64,000 nucleotides of DNA from JAFGVL01 sp963663245 (GCA_963663245.1 OY760143.1:930001-994000), one strand, 5' to 3'; numbered from the stretch's first letter, positions 1 to 7,810 are shown. Made by a program: numbers and translations. Notes: generated by a model from the sequence alone, not told the origin.

Positions 1-198
1 CGAATTTCAGAGGAAATGGGTATGTTTAAAAAAGAACATAATATATCAATATTACAACGCAAACGTTATGATGAATTATTGCTAAAGCGTGCAGCTTTAG
101 GAGAAAGTCTGGGTATGAGTAACCAATTTATGCGTGTTTTAGTTGAGGCTATGCATGCAGAATCTATTCGTAAGCAAATGGATATAATGAACAAATAG
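1..198 (+). CDS. DAHP synthase/chorismate mutase, C-terminal end (partial)
   Basis: The reading frame is open from base 1 and ends at 198, so only the last 65 residues are visible. They match the last helices of an AroQ-type chorismate mutase: a Q-(x)2-R-Y-x-(x)2-L stretch, then a helix ending in the pattern ESIRKQ-x-DIMNK, close to the IHxESIxxQxxIM ending of the mutase domain fused to DAHP synthase in Bacteroidota. Chorismate mutase converts chorismate to prephenate, the substrate of the TyrA enzyme 34 bp downstream, which strengthens the call. I infer the fusion with DAHP synthase from family habit; the synthase part lies outside the window. Confidence 0.8.
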   Translation, partial: RISEEMGMFKKEHNISILQRKRYDELLLKRAALGESLGMSNQFMRVLVEAMHAESIRKQMDIMNK

Positions 199-232
199 TA
201 GTAGCGATAAACGAACAATAAAAAATGCAAAT

Positions 233-991
233 ATGAGAGTTCTAATTATGGGTGCAGGTAAACTAGGCACTTTTTATGGGGATAAACTAAGCATAAATAA
301 TGAGGTGAAGGTATTGCCATCAAGCCCTCATAAGCTAGCTGCTTTACCAAATGTTTTTGAGGAAATAAAAGCATTTGAACCAGAAATGCTTATTAATACA
401 TCTACACTTAAATTTACTGTTGATGTATTTGAAAGTGTAATAGACTATCTGCCAAAAACATGTATTTTATCAGATATAGCTTCTGTAAAAACAGGTTTAC
501 CAGAGTATTATAAATCTAAAGGGATGCCTTTTGTCTCTACTCACCCTATGTTTGGACCCACTTTTGCCAACTTGAATGATTTAAGTGAACATAATGCAAT
601 TATAATTACAGAGTCAGATGAAAGAGGAAAGAAGTTTTTCAGAGATTATTATGCGTCTTTGAAGCTAAACATCTTTGATTACACTTTTTTAGAGCATGAT
701 GAAACGATTGCATATTCACTTTCAATACCTTTTACTTCTACCTTAGTATTTGCTTCTGTAATGAAAAAACAAGAAGCGCCGGGAACAACTTTTAGAAAGC
801 ATATGGATATTGCAAAAGGCTTACTGTCTGAAGATGATTATTTGTTGTCTGAAATTCTGTTTAATCCATTTACTTCAAACCAGGTAGAACAGATACGAGA
901 GCAATTAGCAGATTTGATTAAAATTATTGATGCAAAAGATACGGCTAAAATGAAAGAATATTTGACTATGGTAAGAAAGAATATAGAGTAG
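233..991 (+). CDS. tyrA: Prephenate dehydrogenase
   Basis: This 252-residue cytosolic enzyme should oxidise and decarboxylate prephenate to 4-hydroxyphenylpyruvate in tyrosine synthesis. The N-terminus carries a Rossmann dinucleotide motif, GAGKLG at residues 7-12, followed by a DIASVKT segment near residue 81 and the STHPMFGP motif, whose His104 aligns with the catalytic histidine of the TyrA family. It is shorter than fused TyrA proteins and has no mutase or ACT domain, in keeping with the separate mutase tail just upstream. The two genes are 34 bp apart and probably form one aromatic amino acid operon that ends at the hairpin after base 1015. Confidence 0.93.
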   Translation: MRVLIMGAGKLGTFYGDKLSINNEVKVLPSSPHKLAALPNVFEEIKAFEPEMLINTSTLKFTVDVFESVIDYLPKTCILSDIASVKTGLPEYYKSKGMPFVSTHPMFGPTFANLNDLSEHNAIIITESDERGKKFFRDYYASLKLNIFDYTFLEHDETIAYSLSIPFTSTLVFASVMKKQEAPGTTFRKHMDIAKGLLSEDDYLLSEILFNPFTSNQVEQIREQLADLIKIIDAKDTAKMKEYLTMVRKNIE

Positions 992-1014
992 TCTAGTGTT
1001 AATGATAATAATAA

Positions 1015-1038
1015 AGAAGGGGCGTTAGCCCCTTTTTT
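1015..1038 (+). terminator. Intrinsic terminator after tyrA
   Basis: The stem AAGGGGC / GCCCCTT (1017-1023 and 1028-1034) with a GTTA loop is followed by a T run. It closes the aromatic operon. The T run overlaps the stop codon of the convergent gene at 1037, and A residues on the other side may let it work in both directions. Confidence 0.85.
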
Positions 1039-1474
1039 ATTGAAATTTCCATTTCTTATTACAATCAAAGCAAACAAATGTTTTACTTGTTATTGGTAAA
1101 ATAAGTCCTATTAAAAAATAGATGCTAATAGTAATCCAATTGGGTTTCTTTTCCATTGATATATTAGACGAGTTACAATACGGACAATGTTTTTTGTCAT
1201 TGATAGTTTTTGAAGAAATTATCTCAATAGAATTCGTAGGCTTTTCTTCAAGTATAATATAACCTCCATCAACCAATAATTGAATTGCCCTGTCTGCATC
1301 CACAGAAGGAACCAGCATTTTTACACCCCCTAAGGCATAGGAAGAAAAATTAAAAACTTGCGTAGTCATTTCATCTTTTAAGAAAACATCTATTTCTTCT
1401 GATTCTAGAAAGGCTTTGGCTGTGTATGCATCTTGTGGATACATAAAGGTTTGTATTATTCTAAATTCTGACAT
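1037..1474 (-). CDS. DUF2007-type protein with zinc ribbon and one membrane segment
   Basis: This is a 145-residue protein of unknown role. Residues 1-72 look like the DUF2007 (putative signal-transducing) fold: a ferredoxin-like unit with the pattern AKAFLESEEIDVFLKDE and a glycine-rich LGGVKMLVP strand. Cys97-x2-Cys100 and Cys135-x2-Cys138 form a likely split zinc ribbon, and between the two pairs lies one hydrophobic helix (about 112-130). The start lies 1 nt after the stop of the upstream repeat-protein gene, so the two genes are surely co-transcribed and probably translationally coupled. The DUF2007 assignment is good; the function is unknown. Confidence 0.75.
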   Translation of the reverse strand: MSEFRIIQTFMYPQDAYTAKAFLESEEIDVFLKDEMTTQVFNFSSYALGGVKMLVPSVDADRAIQLLVDGGYIILEEKPTNSIEIISSKTINDKKHCPYCNSSNISMEKKPNWITISIYFLIGLILPITSKTFVCFDCNKKWKFQ

Positions 1475-1475
1475 A

Positions 1476-1895
1476 CTAATCTTGGTTTAATTCTTCCATG
1501 AAAAAATATCGAACAGCAGCTTGGTATTTATTAACCCCTTTTGCGTATCCTATTGTACTATGACTTTTGTTTTCAACCTGTCCGTTTTTTTTGATATATC
1601 CGATAGTGCTATGGTTGCGGTTTTCTACTCTGCCATCATCGTTTACATAGCCAATTGTACTATGGCTTCTATTTTCAATTCTCCCATTAGATTTAATATA
1701 GCCAATGGTGCTATGGCTTCTGTTTTCAATTCTCCCATTAGATTTAAAATAACCCTCTGTTGAATGGTTAGAGTTTTCAATTCTCCCATTTTCTTTAATG
1801 TAGCCTTTTGTTGAGTGATTTTTATCTTCAATTCTTTGAGAGAAGAGATTTAAGAAACAGAATAAGAGAGTAATTATAGAAACTATTTTTGTCAT
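1476..1895 (-). CDS. Secreted six-repeat protein (beta-flower-like)
   Basis: The 139-residue product begins with a clear signal peptide (about residues 1-20, ending FSQ). The rest is six tandem 17-residue repeats (21-37, 38-54, 55-71, 72-88, 89-105, 106-122) of consensus R-I-E-N-x-x-H-S-T-x-G-Y-x-K-x-N-G, followed by a short tail rich in aromatic residues (YQAAVRYFF). I recall database proteins with this repeat and tail named '5-fold beta-flower protein', a small Bacteroidota family of unknown role; I could not verify that here. The repeats predict short beta-strands in a closed ring or solenoid. It should be exported to the periplasm or outer membrane. It lies immediately upstream of the DUF2007 gene in one transcript. 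Confidence 0.75.
   Translation of the reverse strand: MTKIVSIITLLFCFLNLFSQRIEDKNHSTKGYIKENGRIENSNHSTEGYFKSNGRIENRSHSTIGYIKSNGRIENRSHSTIGYVNDDGRVENRNHSTIGYIKKNGQVENKSHSTIGYAKGVNKYQAAVRYFFMEELNQD
1530..1835 (-). repeat. Six tandem 51-bp coding repeats
   Basis: These are six 51-bp units encoding the 17-residue HSTxGY repeats of the secreted protein. Units 3 and 4 are most alike at DNA level, which suggests recent duplication or recombination between units. The repeats are contiguous with no spacers, so this is an in-frame protein repeat. Confidence 0.85.
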
Positions 1896-1953
1896 ATGAT
1901 TGTATGTTTGTTAATCAAATGTACAAAAACAATTTTTAATCATTTCTTTTTAA

Positions 1954-1991
1954 ATAAAAAAAGCCTTGAAATACATAGGTATAACAAGACT
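1954..1991 (-). terminator. Probable terminator after rhodanese gene
   Basis: Read on the minus strand, AGTCTTG (1991-1985) pairs with CAAGGCT (1968-1962), with one G-U pair, and is followed by a seven-T run. It lies downstream of the rhodanese gene and before the next minus-strand gene. Confidence 0.6.
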
Positions 1992-2015
1992 CTAATAAAG
2001 CACTAAATTATTTTT

Positions 2016-2318
2016 TTAGAGAAATCTCTGTAAGCGAGACCATCCTCCTCCATTATAAGCCTCAATACCATGCTCTTCTAATATCCTTTTTGCAAGGCCA
2101 CTACGAGCTCCAGATTGACAGCAAGTAATAATTGCTTTTTTCTTGCTAAATCGCTTAATATTTTTAGCTAGTTGGTCCAATGGAATGTTTACAGAGTTGT
2201 CTATATGACCAAATTTATATTCCTCCTTGGTTCTTACATCTAATACAATTGCTCCATTGTCAATTAAGTCAACATAATCGACTTTGGGTGCTGTTAGTGT
2301 GTTTAAAAATCCAAACAT
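2016..2318 (-). CDS. Single-domain rhodanese-like sulfurtransferase
   Basis: This 100-residue protein is one rhodanese domain, with a short lead (1-13), the core DxR-x-x-x-E-x-x-x-GHI motif (27-39) and the active-site loop CQSGARS with catalytic Cys67. No signal peptide is evident, so it is probably cytosolic. Such proteins move sulfane sulfur from persulfides or thiosulfate to an acceptor. It lies downstream of a Crp/Fnr-type regulator on the same strand (77 bp gap). That pairing is common in Bacteroidota and hints at control by sulfur, redox or oxygen state, but the substrate cannot be read from sequence. Confidence 0.88.
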   Translation of the reverse strand: MFGFLNTLTAPKVDYVDLIDNGAIVLDVRTKEEYKFGHIDNSVNIPLDQLAKNIKRFSKKKAIITCCQSGARSGLAKRILEEHGIEAYNGGGWSRLQRFL

Positions 2319-2395
2319 TTTATTTATTTATTAGGTTTATATTATAATCTGAATACAAAGAAACGATATATAATATTGTTGTTTGGTGACTATTA

Positions 2396-3022
2396 TCACA
2401 TAAGGGAAATAATTTCAATTTTGTTGCGCCCTAACTTTACTTTGTTGTCTTTTTCTAATTGTTTTAGTAAGCGAGAAACAACTTCGCGTGATGAAGATAG
2501 TTCGTTGGCTATTTCTTGATGTGTAATATTTATTGTGTTTGTTTTTAAGGCTTTTGCTTTTTTAGTTATAAAAGCAAGTAATCGTTCATCCGTTTTAGTA
2601 AAAGCAATATTGTCAACTGCTTGGATAAGTTCATCAAAACGATTTTCCATTGTAGACATAATAAATTTGCACCAGCTTGGGTATTTATGAAACCAGCTGA
2701 GAGCACTTTCTTTTGGGATTAATATAAGTTTAGTGTTGTCTTCTGCTATAGCTTTTATATCACTTGGCCTCTCGCTTAAAAAAGAAGAAAATGAAAAGGC
2801 ACATGATTGACCTTTAGATAGGTGGTATAAGAAAAGTTCGTTGCCATTTTGGTCTACACGAATTATTTTTACAGTGCCTTCTACTACTAAAGGAACTATT
2901 TTTATGTGTTTGCCTGGTTCAACTATAGTGTCCCCTGCTTTAAACGATTTATAAATACCTTGTTGCTCTATTTTATCAAGCAATTCAGGTTCTGTTAAAA
3001 AAGGAAGTTTAGATTTAAGCAT
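2396..3022 (-). CDS. Crp/Fnr-family transcriptional regulator
   Basis: This 208-residue protein has a cyclic-nucleotide-binding-like beta-barrel (about 15-125, with GDTIVEPG and VEGTVKI turns), a dimerisation helix, and a winged helix-turn-helix near 165-195 containing QEIANELSSSREVVSRLLKQL, the Crp recognition-helix pattern (quoted here as family motif positions). Only two cysteines are present, neither in the N-terminal cluster typical of FNR, so it should not bind the classical [4Fe-4S] oxygen sensor. The ligand is unknown. It lies 4 bp after the branching-enzyme gene and ahead of the rhodanese gene, so it may be transcribed with both. Confidence 0.88.
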   Translation of the reverse strand: MLKSKLPFLTEPELLDKIEQQGIYKSFKAGDTIVEPGKHIKIVPLVVEGTVKIIRVDQNGNELFLYHLSKGQSCAFSFSSFLSERPSDIKAIAEDNTKLILIPKESALSWFHKYPSWCKFIMSTMENRFDELIQAVDNIAFTKTDERLLAFITKKAKALKTNTINITHQEIANELSSSREVVSRLLKQLEKDNKVKLGRNKIEIISLM

Positions 3023-3026
3023 ATTT

Positions 3027-5030
3027 TTATTTCTGCTTTCTCAATACAACTGCAGAACGAGCAGGTAAATATAGGTTTAACCAATCTTTCTTTTTCTCGT
3101 GGCTTTTCTGACTATGGTGAATGATGTTGTCATCAGCCGACCCAAATCCACCAAAGCTTTTAGAATCTGTATTTAATATTGCTTTGTAAGATCCTTTAGG
3201 AACAAGTATGCCATAATCGATGAATGATTCTGTTGGGTTAAAGTTGAAGACAAAAATTAAGTCTTTACGCTGATAAGCTAATACTTGGTCGTCTTGCTTA
3301 TCCCATAAATGAATAATATCTGTATCCTGTATCTTTTTTGAGTCTTTTAATAAAACAATCATTTCTTTGTCAAAATCTCCTAACCAATGATATTTTAAAT
3401 CTTGATTGTCAAGTAAACTCCATTGTCTACGTGCATATTGATGGCTCCATTCATTACCTTCACGAGGGAAATCTATCCACTCAGGATGGCCAAATTCGTT
3501 GCCCATAAAGTTAAGGTATCCTCCATTTATAGTAGATGCAGTAATTAAGCGAATCATTTTATGTAAGGCTATTCCTCTGTCTATTTCAAGGGTTGTTCCT
3601 CCTTCTATCTTAGACATGTGAGAATACATATCTTTATCTATTAAGCGAAATATAATCGTTTTATCACCAACTAATGCTTGGTCATGACTTTCAGCATAGC
3701 TAATCATTTTTTCCTCTTTCCTGCGATTTGTTAATTCATATAATAAATGACCAACTTGCCAATTTTGGTCTTCTTGTTCTTTAATGTTTTTAATCCAAAA
3801 ATCTGGTATTCCCATTGCTAGTCGATAATCAAATCCAATCCCACCATCATTTACTTTTGTTGCAATTCCTGGCATGCCACTCATCTCTTCTGCAATAGTA
3901 ATAGCGTTAGGATTGATTTTGTGAATTAACTTGTTCGCAAGAGTAAGGTAGCATATTGCATCTCCATCTTGATGTCCGTTGTAATATGCATCATAGCCGT
4001 TAAAGTCTTCGTTTAAACCGTGGCTGTAGTATAACATTGAAGTTACTCCATCGAACCGAAAGCCGTCAAATTTATACTCGTCTAGCCAATATTTACAATT
4101 AGAAAGAAGGAAGTGTAATACATTATCTTTTGCATAGTCAAAACAAAGAGAGTCCCAAGCAGTATGCTCTCGACGTTCCCCTTCATGAAAATATAAGTGA
4201 GGTGTGCCATCAAATAAGCCTAATCCTTCTTTCGTGTTTTTCACGGCATGTGAGTGCACTATGTCCATTATTACAGCTATACCTTTCCCATGAGCTTCGT
4301 CGATAAGTTCTTTTAATTCCTCTGGAGTTCCAAAACGAGATGATGGAGCAAAGAAGTTAGATACATGGTATCCGAAAGATCCGTAATATGGGTGCTCTTG
4401 AATTGCCATTAATTGAATGCAATTATAACCCGCTTTAGCTACACGTGGTAATACTTTTTCTCTAAATTCATTATATGTTGATACTTTGTCTTCTTCACCA
4501 GACATTCCTATGTGACATTCATATATAAGAAGAGGAGATTTGTTAGGCTTAAATTTCTTGTTCTTAAACTCGAATGTTTTCTTTGGAGCCCATGCTTGAG
4601 CGCTAAATATTTTAGTAAAGTCATCTTGTACTACTCTTCGAGCCCATGCAGGAATACGTTCAGCAAAATCACCATGCCAGTGCATCATTATTTTATAAAG
4701 GTCTCCATGTCTAATAGCTTTGGTCGGTAATTGAATCTCCCATACGCCATTACCAATATTTTCTAGTTGATATTCTGGACCTTGTTGCCAGTTGTTGAAG
4801 TCCCCAATTAAGTATATGTCAGTTGCATTGGGAGCATACTCTCTAAAAACCCATCCTGTGCTTGTTCTATGTAAGCCAAAATACATGTAGCCAGTAGCAA
4901 AATCAGAAAGGTTTTTGTTTTTTCCAATGAGCTCTTTTTCTTTTTGTATGGCAAAATTATGGCGTCCATTTATAGCACTTTCGAAAGGGGCTAAATAATC
5001 ATCATTAGCTATTATATTTAATTGTTCCAT
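3027..5030 (-). CDS. glgB: 1,4-alpha-glucan branching enzyme
   Basis: This 667-residue GH13 enzyme cuts alpha-1,4 glucan chains and rejoins them as alpha-1,6 branches in glycogen. It has an N-terminal CBM48 module (about 45-140, motif VFREYAPNAT and GDFNNW), a GH13 barrel with the DGFRFDGV segment (nucleophile Asp327), AEEMSG (acid/base Glu381) and ESHDQ (Asp450), and a C-terminal beta domain. The sequence resembles the eukaryote-like branching-enzyme group common in Bacteroidota more than E. coli GlgB. No other glycogen gene is next to it. It ends 4 bp before the Crp/Fnr gene, which might link glycogen branching to that regulator. Confidence 0.95.
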   Translation of the reverse strand: MEQLNIIANDDYLAPFESAINGRHNFAIQKEKELIGKNKNLSDFATGYMYFGLHRTSTGWVFREYAPNATDIYLIGDFNNWQQGPEYQLENIGNGVWEIQLPTKAIRHGDLYKIMMHWHGDFAERIPAWARRVVQDDFTKIFSAQAWAPKKTFEFKNKKFKPNKSPLLIYECHIGMSGEEDKVSTYNEFREKVLPRVAKAGYNCIQLMAIQEHPYYGSFGYHVSNFFAPSSRFGTPEELKELIDEAHGKGIAVIMDIVHSHAVKNTKEGLGLFDGTPHLYFHEGERREHTAWDSLCFDYAKDNVLHFLLSNCKYWLDEYKFDGFRFDGVTSMLYYSHGLNEDFNGYDAYYNGHQDGDAICYLTLANKLIHKINPNAITIAEEMSGMPGIATKVNDGGIGFDYRLAMGIPDFWIKNIKEQEDQNWQVGHLLYELTNRRKEEKMISYAESHDQALVGDKTIIFRLIDKDMYSHMSKIEGGTTLEIDRGIALHKMIRLITASTINGGYLNFMGNEFGHPEWIDFPREGNEWSHQYARRQWSLLDNQDLKYHWLGDFDKEMIVLLKDSKKIQDTDIIHLWDKQDDQVLAYQRKDLIFVFNFNPTESFIDYGILVPKGSYKAILNTDSKSFGGFGSADDNIIHHSQKSHEKKKDWLNLYLPARSAVVLRKQK

Positions 5031-5060
5031 ACTTAAATTTGTTATTGTTTTTGGATGAAT

Positions 5061-5093
5061 AAAAAAGAAAGTGTAAGATACTTTCTTTTTTTT
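5061..5093 (-). terminator. Terminator after the YhcH-like gene
   Basis: AGAAAGT (5066-5072) pairs with ACTTTCT (5080-5086), and A/T runs on both flanks extend the stem. It separates the YhcH/DUF2461 pair from glgB. Confidence 0.75.
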
Positions 5094-5125
5094 AATAGAT
5101 CCTTATGCAAGCAATTAAAATGTAA

Positions 5126-5575
5126 TTATTTTAATTTCACTTTTACAATTATCTTTTTGAAGGGACCATTACCTATGGCCGGCTGGTGTCCATCTTCTGG
5201 AAAGAAAATAGCAAATTGCATAGGTTTTACAGTAATTAATGTAGATGCTTTATCCTTAAAGAAAGTAAGGTCTTTCTCCACATTGTAATTTCCTATAGGC
5301 TCTTTTAATTCTGTTGTGGGGGTATATCCCATGGTCTCAATTGATGTAAGAGGGACTTGAATATCAATATACTTATTGTGTGTCTCCATCTTTGCTTCTT
5401 CAATAGTTTTACCTTCTCCTTCGGCAATATTTATCATTAAATCTTTGCCATCCAACTCAATTTTTCCTGCTTCTATTTTTGAGAAATCAGTTGCTTTAAT
5501 ATAATCAAAAGCTCTCTTGAACTGAGGGTGTAATTTTTCGTACATCTCAGAGTTTTCTAATGTGTCTAAAATCAT
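5126..5575 (-). CDS. YhcH/YjgK/YiaL-family protein (DUF386)
   Basis: This 149-residue cytosolic protein matches the YhcH/YjgK/YiaL (beta-galactosidase beta-subunit-like) cupin family. Typical marks are the THNKYIDIQVPL strand near residues 84-95, the PTTE-x-KEPIGNYNVEKD stretch, and the FAIFFPEDGHQPAIG segment near 120-135, which holds the histidine and acidic residues expected to bind metal. Family members are tied to sugar or sialic acid catabolism as possible anomerases or isomerases, but no sugar-use genes flank this copy, so the substrate is open. It is 4 bp from the DUF2461 gene and forms a two-gene operon with it. Confidence 0.87.
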   Translation of the reverse strand: MILDTLENSEMYEKLHPQFKRAFDYIKATDFSKIEAGKIELDGKDLMINIAEGEGKTIEEAKMETHNKYIDIQVPLTSIETMGYTPTTELKEPIGNYNVEKDLTFFKDKASTLITVKPMQFAIFFPEDGHQPAIGNGPFKKIIVKVKLK

Positions 5576-5579
5576 ATTT

Positions 5580-6254
5580 TTATAAATTATTTTCTAATAC
5601 CTCATCTACTGTATAATTCAAAAAAATATTGAAAGTATACATTTCTTTAAATATAGTAATCGATTTGTCAATAAAATTGTCACTGTTGAAGAACTTTTCA
5701 TCCATTTCGTATATATAGGTGAAATGTTTATTCTTTAAGTAGTCGCCGTCTATAAATTCTTTTGGGAATCCTCGTGGAATATTTTTCAATTTTTCGCCCA
5801 TCGGTTTAAAACGAGAAAAGGATGGGCTAGTAACGATAGACTTGTATTCATCAATATTGTCATAAATTGATTGGCGAATTTTTTTTAGTATTGGAGGCTG
5901 AGGGCAATATAACCCACCTCCTAATATTGAATCTCCTTCTTCAAAGTGAATATAATAACCAGCTCGTTCGCTTTTGCGACCTCCTTTAGCAGAAATATAT
6001 GCCCCAAAGTGATTTTTGTATGGAGATTTGTCATGAGAAAAGCGCACGTCGCGATATATTCTATAAATACAATCTTTAGCTTGCATTCCTTTTATAGATT
6101 CATCAAATTCAGAAATAGAATCAATTAGGCTGGATACAATTTGTTCAAACTCACTTAGAGCTTGTTGATATTTTTGTTTGTTTTCAGCAAACCATTCGCG
6201 ATTGTTGTTTGCAGTTAGTTTTTTTAAAAAACTAAGTATATATTTTCCGTTCAT
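5580..6254 (-). CDS. DUF2461 (TIGR02453) family protein
   Basis: This 224-residue protein of unknown activity has the DUF2461 hallmarks: a start of the type LxFLKKLTANNNREWFAENKQKY (residues 8-30), the YRIYRDVRFSHDKSPYKNHFGA core near 65-87, and GGGLYCPQPPIL near 112-123. There is no signal peptide or membrane segment. It is the first gene of the pair with the YhcH-like gene. The start is set by the family N-terminus MNGKYILSFLKKL, close behind the CAAAGTTA box (6290-6297), which reads TAACTTTG on the minus strand. Confidence 0.85.
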   Translation of the reverse strand: MNGKYILSFLKKLTANNNREWFAENKQKYQQALSEFEQIVSSLIDSISEFDESIKGMQAKDCIYRIYRDVRFSHDKSPYKNHFGAYISAKGGRKSERAGYYIHFEEGDSILGGGLYCPQPPILKKIRQSIYDNIDEYKSIVTSPSFSRFKPMGEKLKNIPRGFPKEFIDGDYLKNKHFTYIYEMDEKFFNSDNFIDKSITIFKEMYTFNIFLNYTVDEVLENNL

Positions 6255-6347
6255 TGATATTCTCTGTTATTTGCGATAAGCCTATATCACAAAGTTAGAT
6301 TATTCTTTATGAAATATAACTAACAAAGAACATTTATTCTCATAAAT

Positions 6348-6370
6348 TCTTAGCGTCTTAGCGTCTTAGC
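6348..6370. repeat. Tandem octamer TCTTAGCG upstream of pheS
   Basis: There are almost three copies of TCTTAGCG (6348, 6356, 6364; the last lacks its final G). They end 13 bp before the probable pheS -7 box and fall where a -33 element would lie. Confidence 0.8.
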
Positions 6371-6383
6371 ATATAAATTTTCT

Positions 6384-6391
6384 TATTTTTG
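6384..6391 (+). promoter_or_regulatory. Probable pheS promoter -7 box
   Basis: TATTTTTG fits the Bacteroidota -7 consensus TAnnTTTG and lies 24 bp before the pheS start codon. No clear TTTG occurs at -33; the octamer repeats occupy that place. Confidence 0.55.
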
Positions 6392-6414
6392 CATTCTATT
6401 ATAAAAGAGAGATA

Positions 6415-7434
6415 ATGCAAGAGAAAATAAAATCGATAACTGAAGAAATTGAGAAGTTTAACGCTGCAGGTTTAGATGAGCTAGAAGCTTTACGAATAAA
6501 GTACTTAAGTAAGAAAGGTGAAATCACAGCTTTGTTTAGTGATTTTAGAAATGTTCCAAATGAGCAAAAAAGAGAAATTGGTCAATTGCTCAACCAGTTG
6601 AGAACTAAAGCTCAAGATAAAATCTCAGAGTTAAAAGAGAATTTAGATAGTACGCAAGAAGTTGCTCAGGGAGAAGATTTGACTCGTACTGCAGATCCTA
6701 TAGCATTAGGTTCTCGTCATCCTCTTTCAGTTGTAAAGAGTGAAATTATTGATATTTTTTCGCGTATTGGTTTTACGGTTGAAGAAGGCCCTGAGGTAGA
6801 GGATGATTGGCATGTGTTTGGAGCATTGAATTTTCCACCAGAACACCCAGCACGTGATATGCAGGATACTTTTTTTATTGAAAAAAATCCAGATGTCTTA
6901 CTACGTACACATACATCAAGTGTTCAATCTCGAATTATGACTTCACAAGAGCCACCTATTCGTGTTCTTTGTCCAGGTCGTGTCTATAGAAATGAAGCAA
7001 TATCTTATCGAGCACATTGTTTCTTCCACCAGGTAGAAGGATTATACATTGATAAAGATGTTTCATTTGCTGATTTAAAACAAGCTCTATTATATTTTGC
7101 CAAAGAAATGTTTGGTGAGAACACAGATATTCGTTTGCGACCATCTTATTTTCCTTTTACAGAGCCTTCTGCTGAAATGGATATCTCTTGTAATTTATGT
7201 GGAGGTGATGGATGTCCATTCTGTAAATATACAGGATGGGTTGAGATACTAGGATGTGGGATGGTAGATCCTAATGTCTTAGAAGAATGTGGAATTGATA
7301 GTAAGGTATATAGTGGTTATGCATTTGGAATGGGTGTAGAAAGGATAACCAACCTTAAGTATCAAGTAAAAGATTTACGTTTGTTTTCAGAAAATGATGT
7401 ACGTTTTTTAAAACAATTCCAGTCTGCTTATTAA
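6415..7434 (+). CDS. pheS: Phenylalanine-tRNA ligase alpha subunit
   Basis: This 339-residue class II synthetase subunit charges tRNA-Phe as an alpha2beta2 complex with PheT, which is not in the window. It has the N-terminal coiled-coil (about 1-85) that reaches the tRNA, then the catalytic domain with DTFFIEKNPDVLLRTHTS (motif 1/2 region), YRNEAISYRAHCFFHQVEG, and the motif 3 segment GYAFGMGVERI. A cysteine-rich turn of pattern CNLCGGDGCPFCKYTGW near 261-277 is normal for this family. The gene stands alone between two hairpins. There is no T-box leader. Confidence 0.97.
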   Translation: MQEKIKSITEEIEKFNAAGLDELEALRIKYLSKKGEITALFSDFRNVPNEQKREIGQLLNQLRTKAQDKISELKENLDSTQEVAQGEDLTRTADPIALGSRHPLSVVKSEIIDIFSRIGFTVEEGPEVEDDWHVFGALNFPPEHPARDMQDTFFIEKNPDVLLRTHTSSVQSRIMTSQEPPIRVLCPGRVYRNEAISYRAHCFFHQVEGLYIDKDVSFADLKQALLYFAKEMFGENTDIRLRPSYFPFTEPSAEMDISCNLCGGDGCPFCKYTGWVEILGCGMVDPNVLEECGIDSKVYSGYAFGMGVERITNLKYQVKDLRLFSENDVRFLKQFQSAY

Positions 7435-7481
7435 TTGAAAAACATTTTCAAAAAATACTCTAAATAGAACTCCCTAATAAA

Positions 7482-7513
7482 AGGACTTTCATTAAATTGA
7501 AAGTCTTTTTTTT
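7482..7513 (+). terminator. Terminator after pheS
   Basis: GACTTTC (7484-7490) pairs with GAAAGTC (7499-7505) and is followed by eight T residues. Confidence 0.85.
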
Positions 7514-7544
7514 GTAAATATGTTTTAAAATTATGTTTTTAAAG

Positions 7545-7560
7545 TATGTTATATAACATA
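7545..7560. promoter_or_regulatory. 16-bp perfect palindrome upstream of a promoter
   Basis: TATGTTATATAACATA is its own reverse complement. It ends 7 bp before the -7 box at 7568 and covers the expected -33 position, so it is placed like an operator for a dimeric regulator. The regulator is not known. Confidence 0.5.
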
Positions 7561-7567
7561 TATGTTT

Positions 7568-7575
7568 TATCTTTG
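7568..7575 (+). promoter_or_regulatory. Probable promoter -7 box
   Basis: TATCTTTG is an exact TAnnTTTG box. It lies 79 bp before the 33-residue membrane peptide and should drive that peptide and perhaps the SUMF1-fold gene after it. Confidence 0.6.
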
Positions 7576-7654
7576 TAGTGTAATATTAGTATAAAGAATA
7601 GGTTATTGAATTATAAATTAATTTTAATTGTTTAACTATTAATTATTTACGCTT

Positions 7655-7756
7655 ATGAAAACGAACAAAAAAGACTTATTTAGCACAAGTATAGCAGTAA
7701 TTGTATTGTTTGTTGTACTTAATTTTGTATTAATTTATGCTGCCTTAGCTTGGTAG
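7655..7756 (+). CDS. 33-residue single-pass membrane peptide
   Basis: This short frame encodes a lysine-rich N-terminus (MKTNKKDLFST), one long hydrophobic helix (about residues 12-30) and a C-terminal AW. The positive-inside rule predicts a cytoplasmic N-terminus. An exact TAnnTTTG box lies upstream, and the SUMF1-fold gene follows 54 bp after the stop with no terminator between them. I do not recognise a family. Coding status rests on composition, position and the promoter only. Confidence 0.5.
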   Translation: MKTNKKDLFSTSIAVIVLFVVLNFVLIYAALAW

Positions 7757-7810
7757 TGTATCTTAATTAGTTTAGAAATTTTAGAATAAAGACAGTAATA
7801 AAAAATAACT

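Noticed and set aside
1530..1835. Regular repeats resembling a CRISPR array
   Set aside because: The units are contiguous, 51 bp long, without spacers, and keep a reading frame with a signal peptide ahead.
5055..5288. Plus-strand frame between glgB and the YhcH-like gene
   Set aside because: Most of it lies antisense to the YhcH-like gene and its first part overlaps a terminator.
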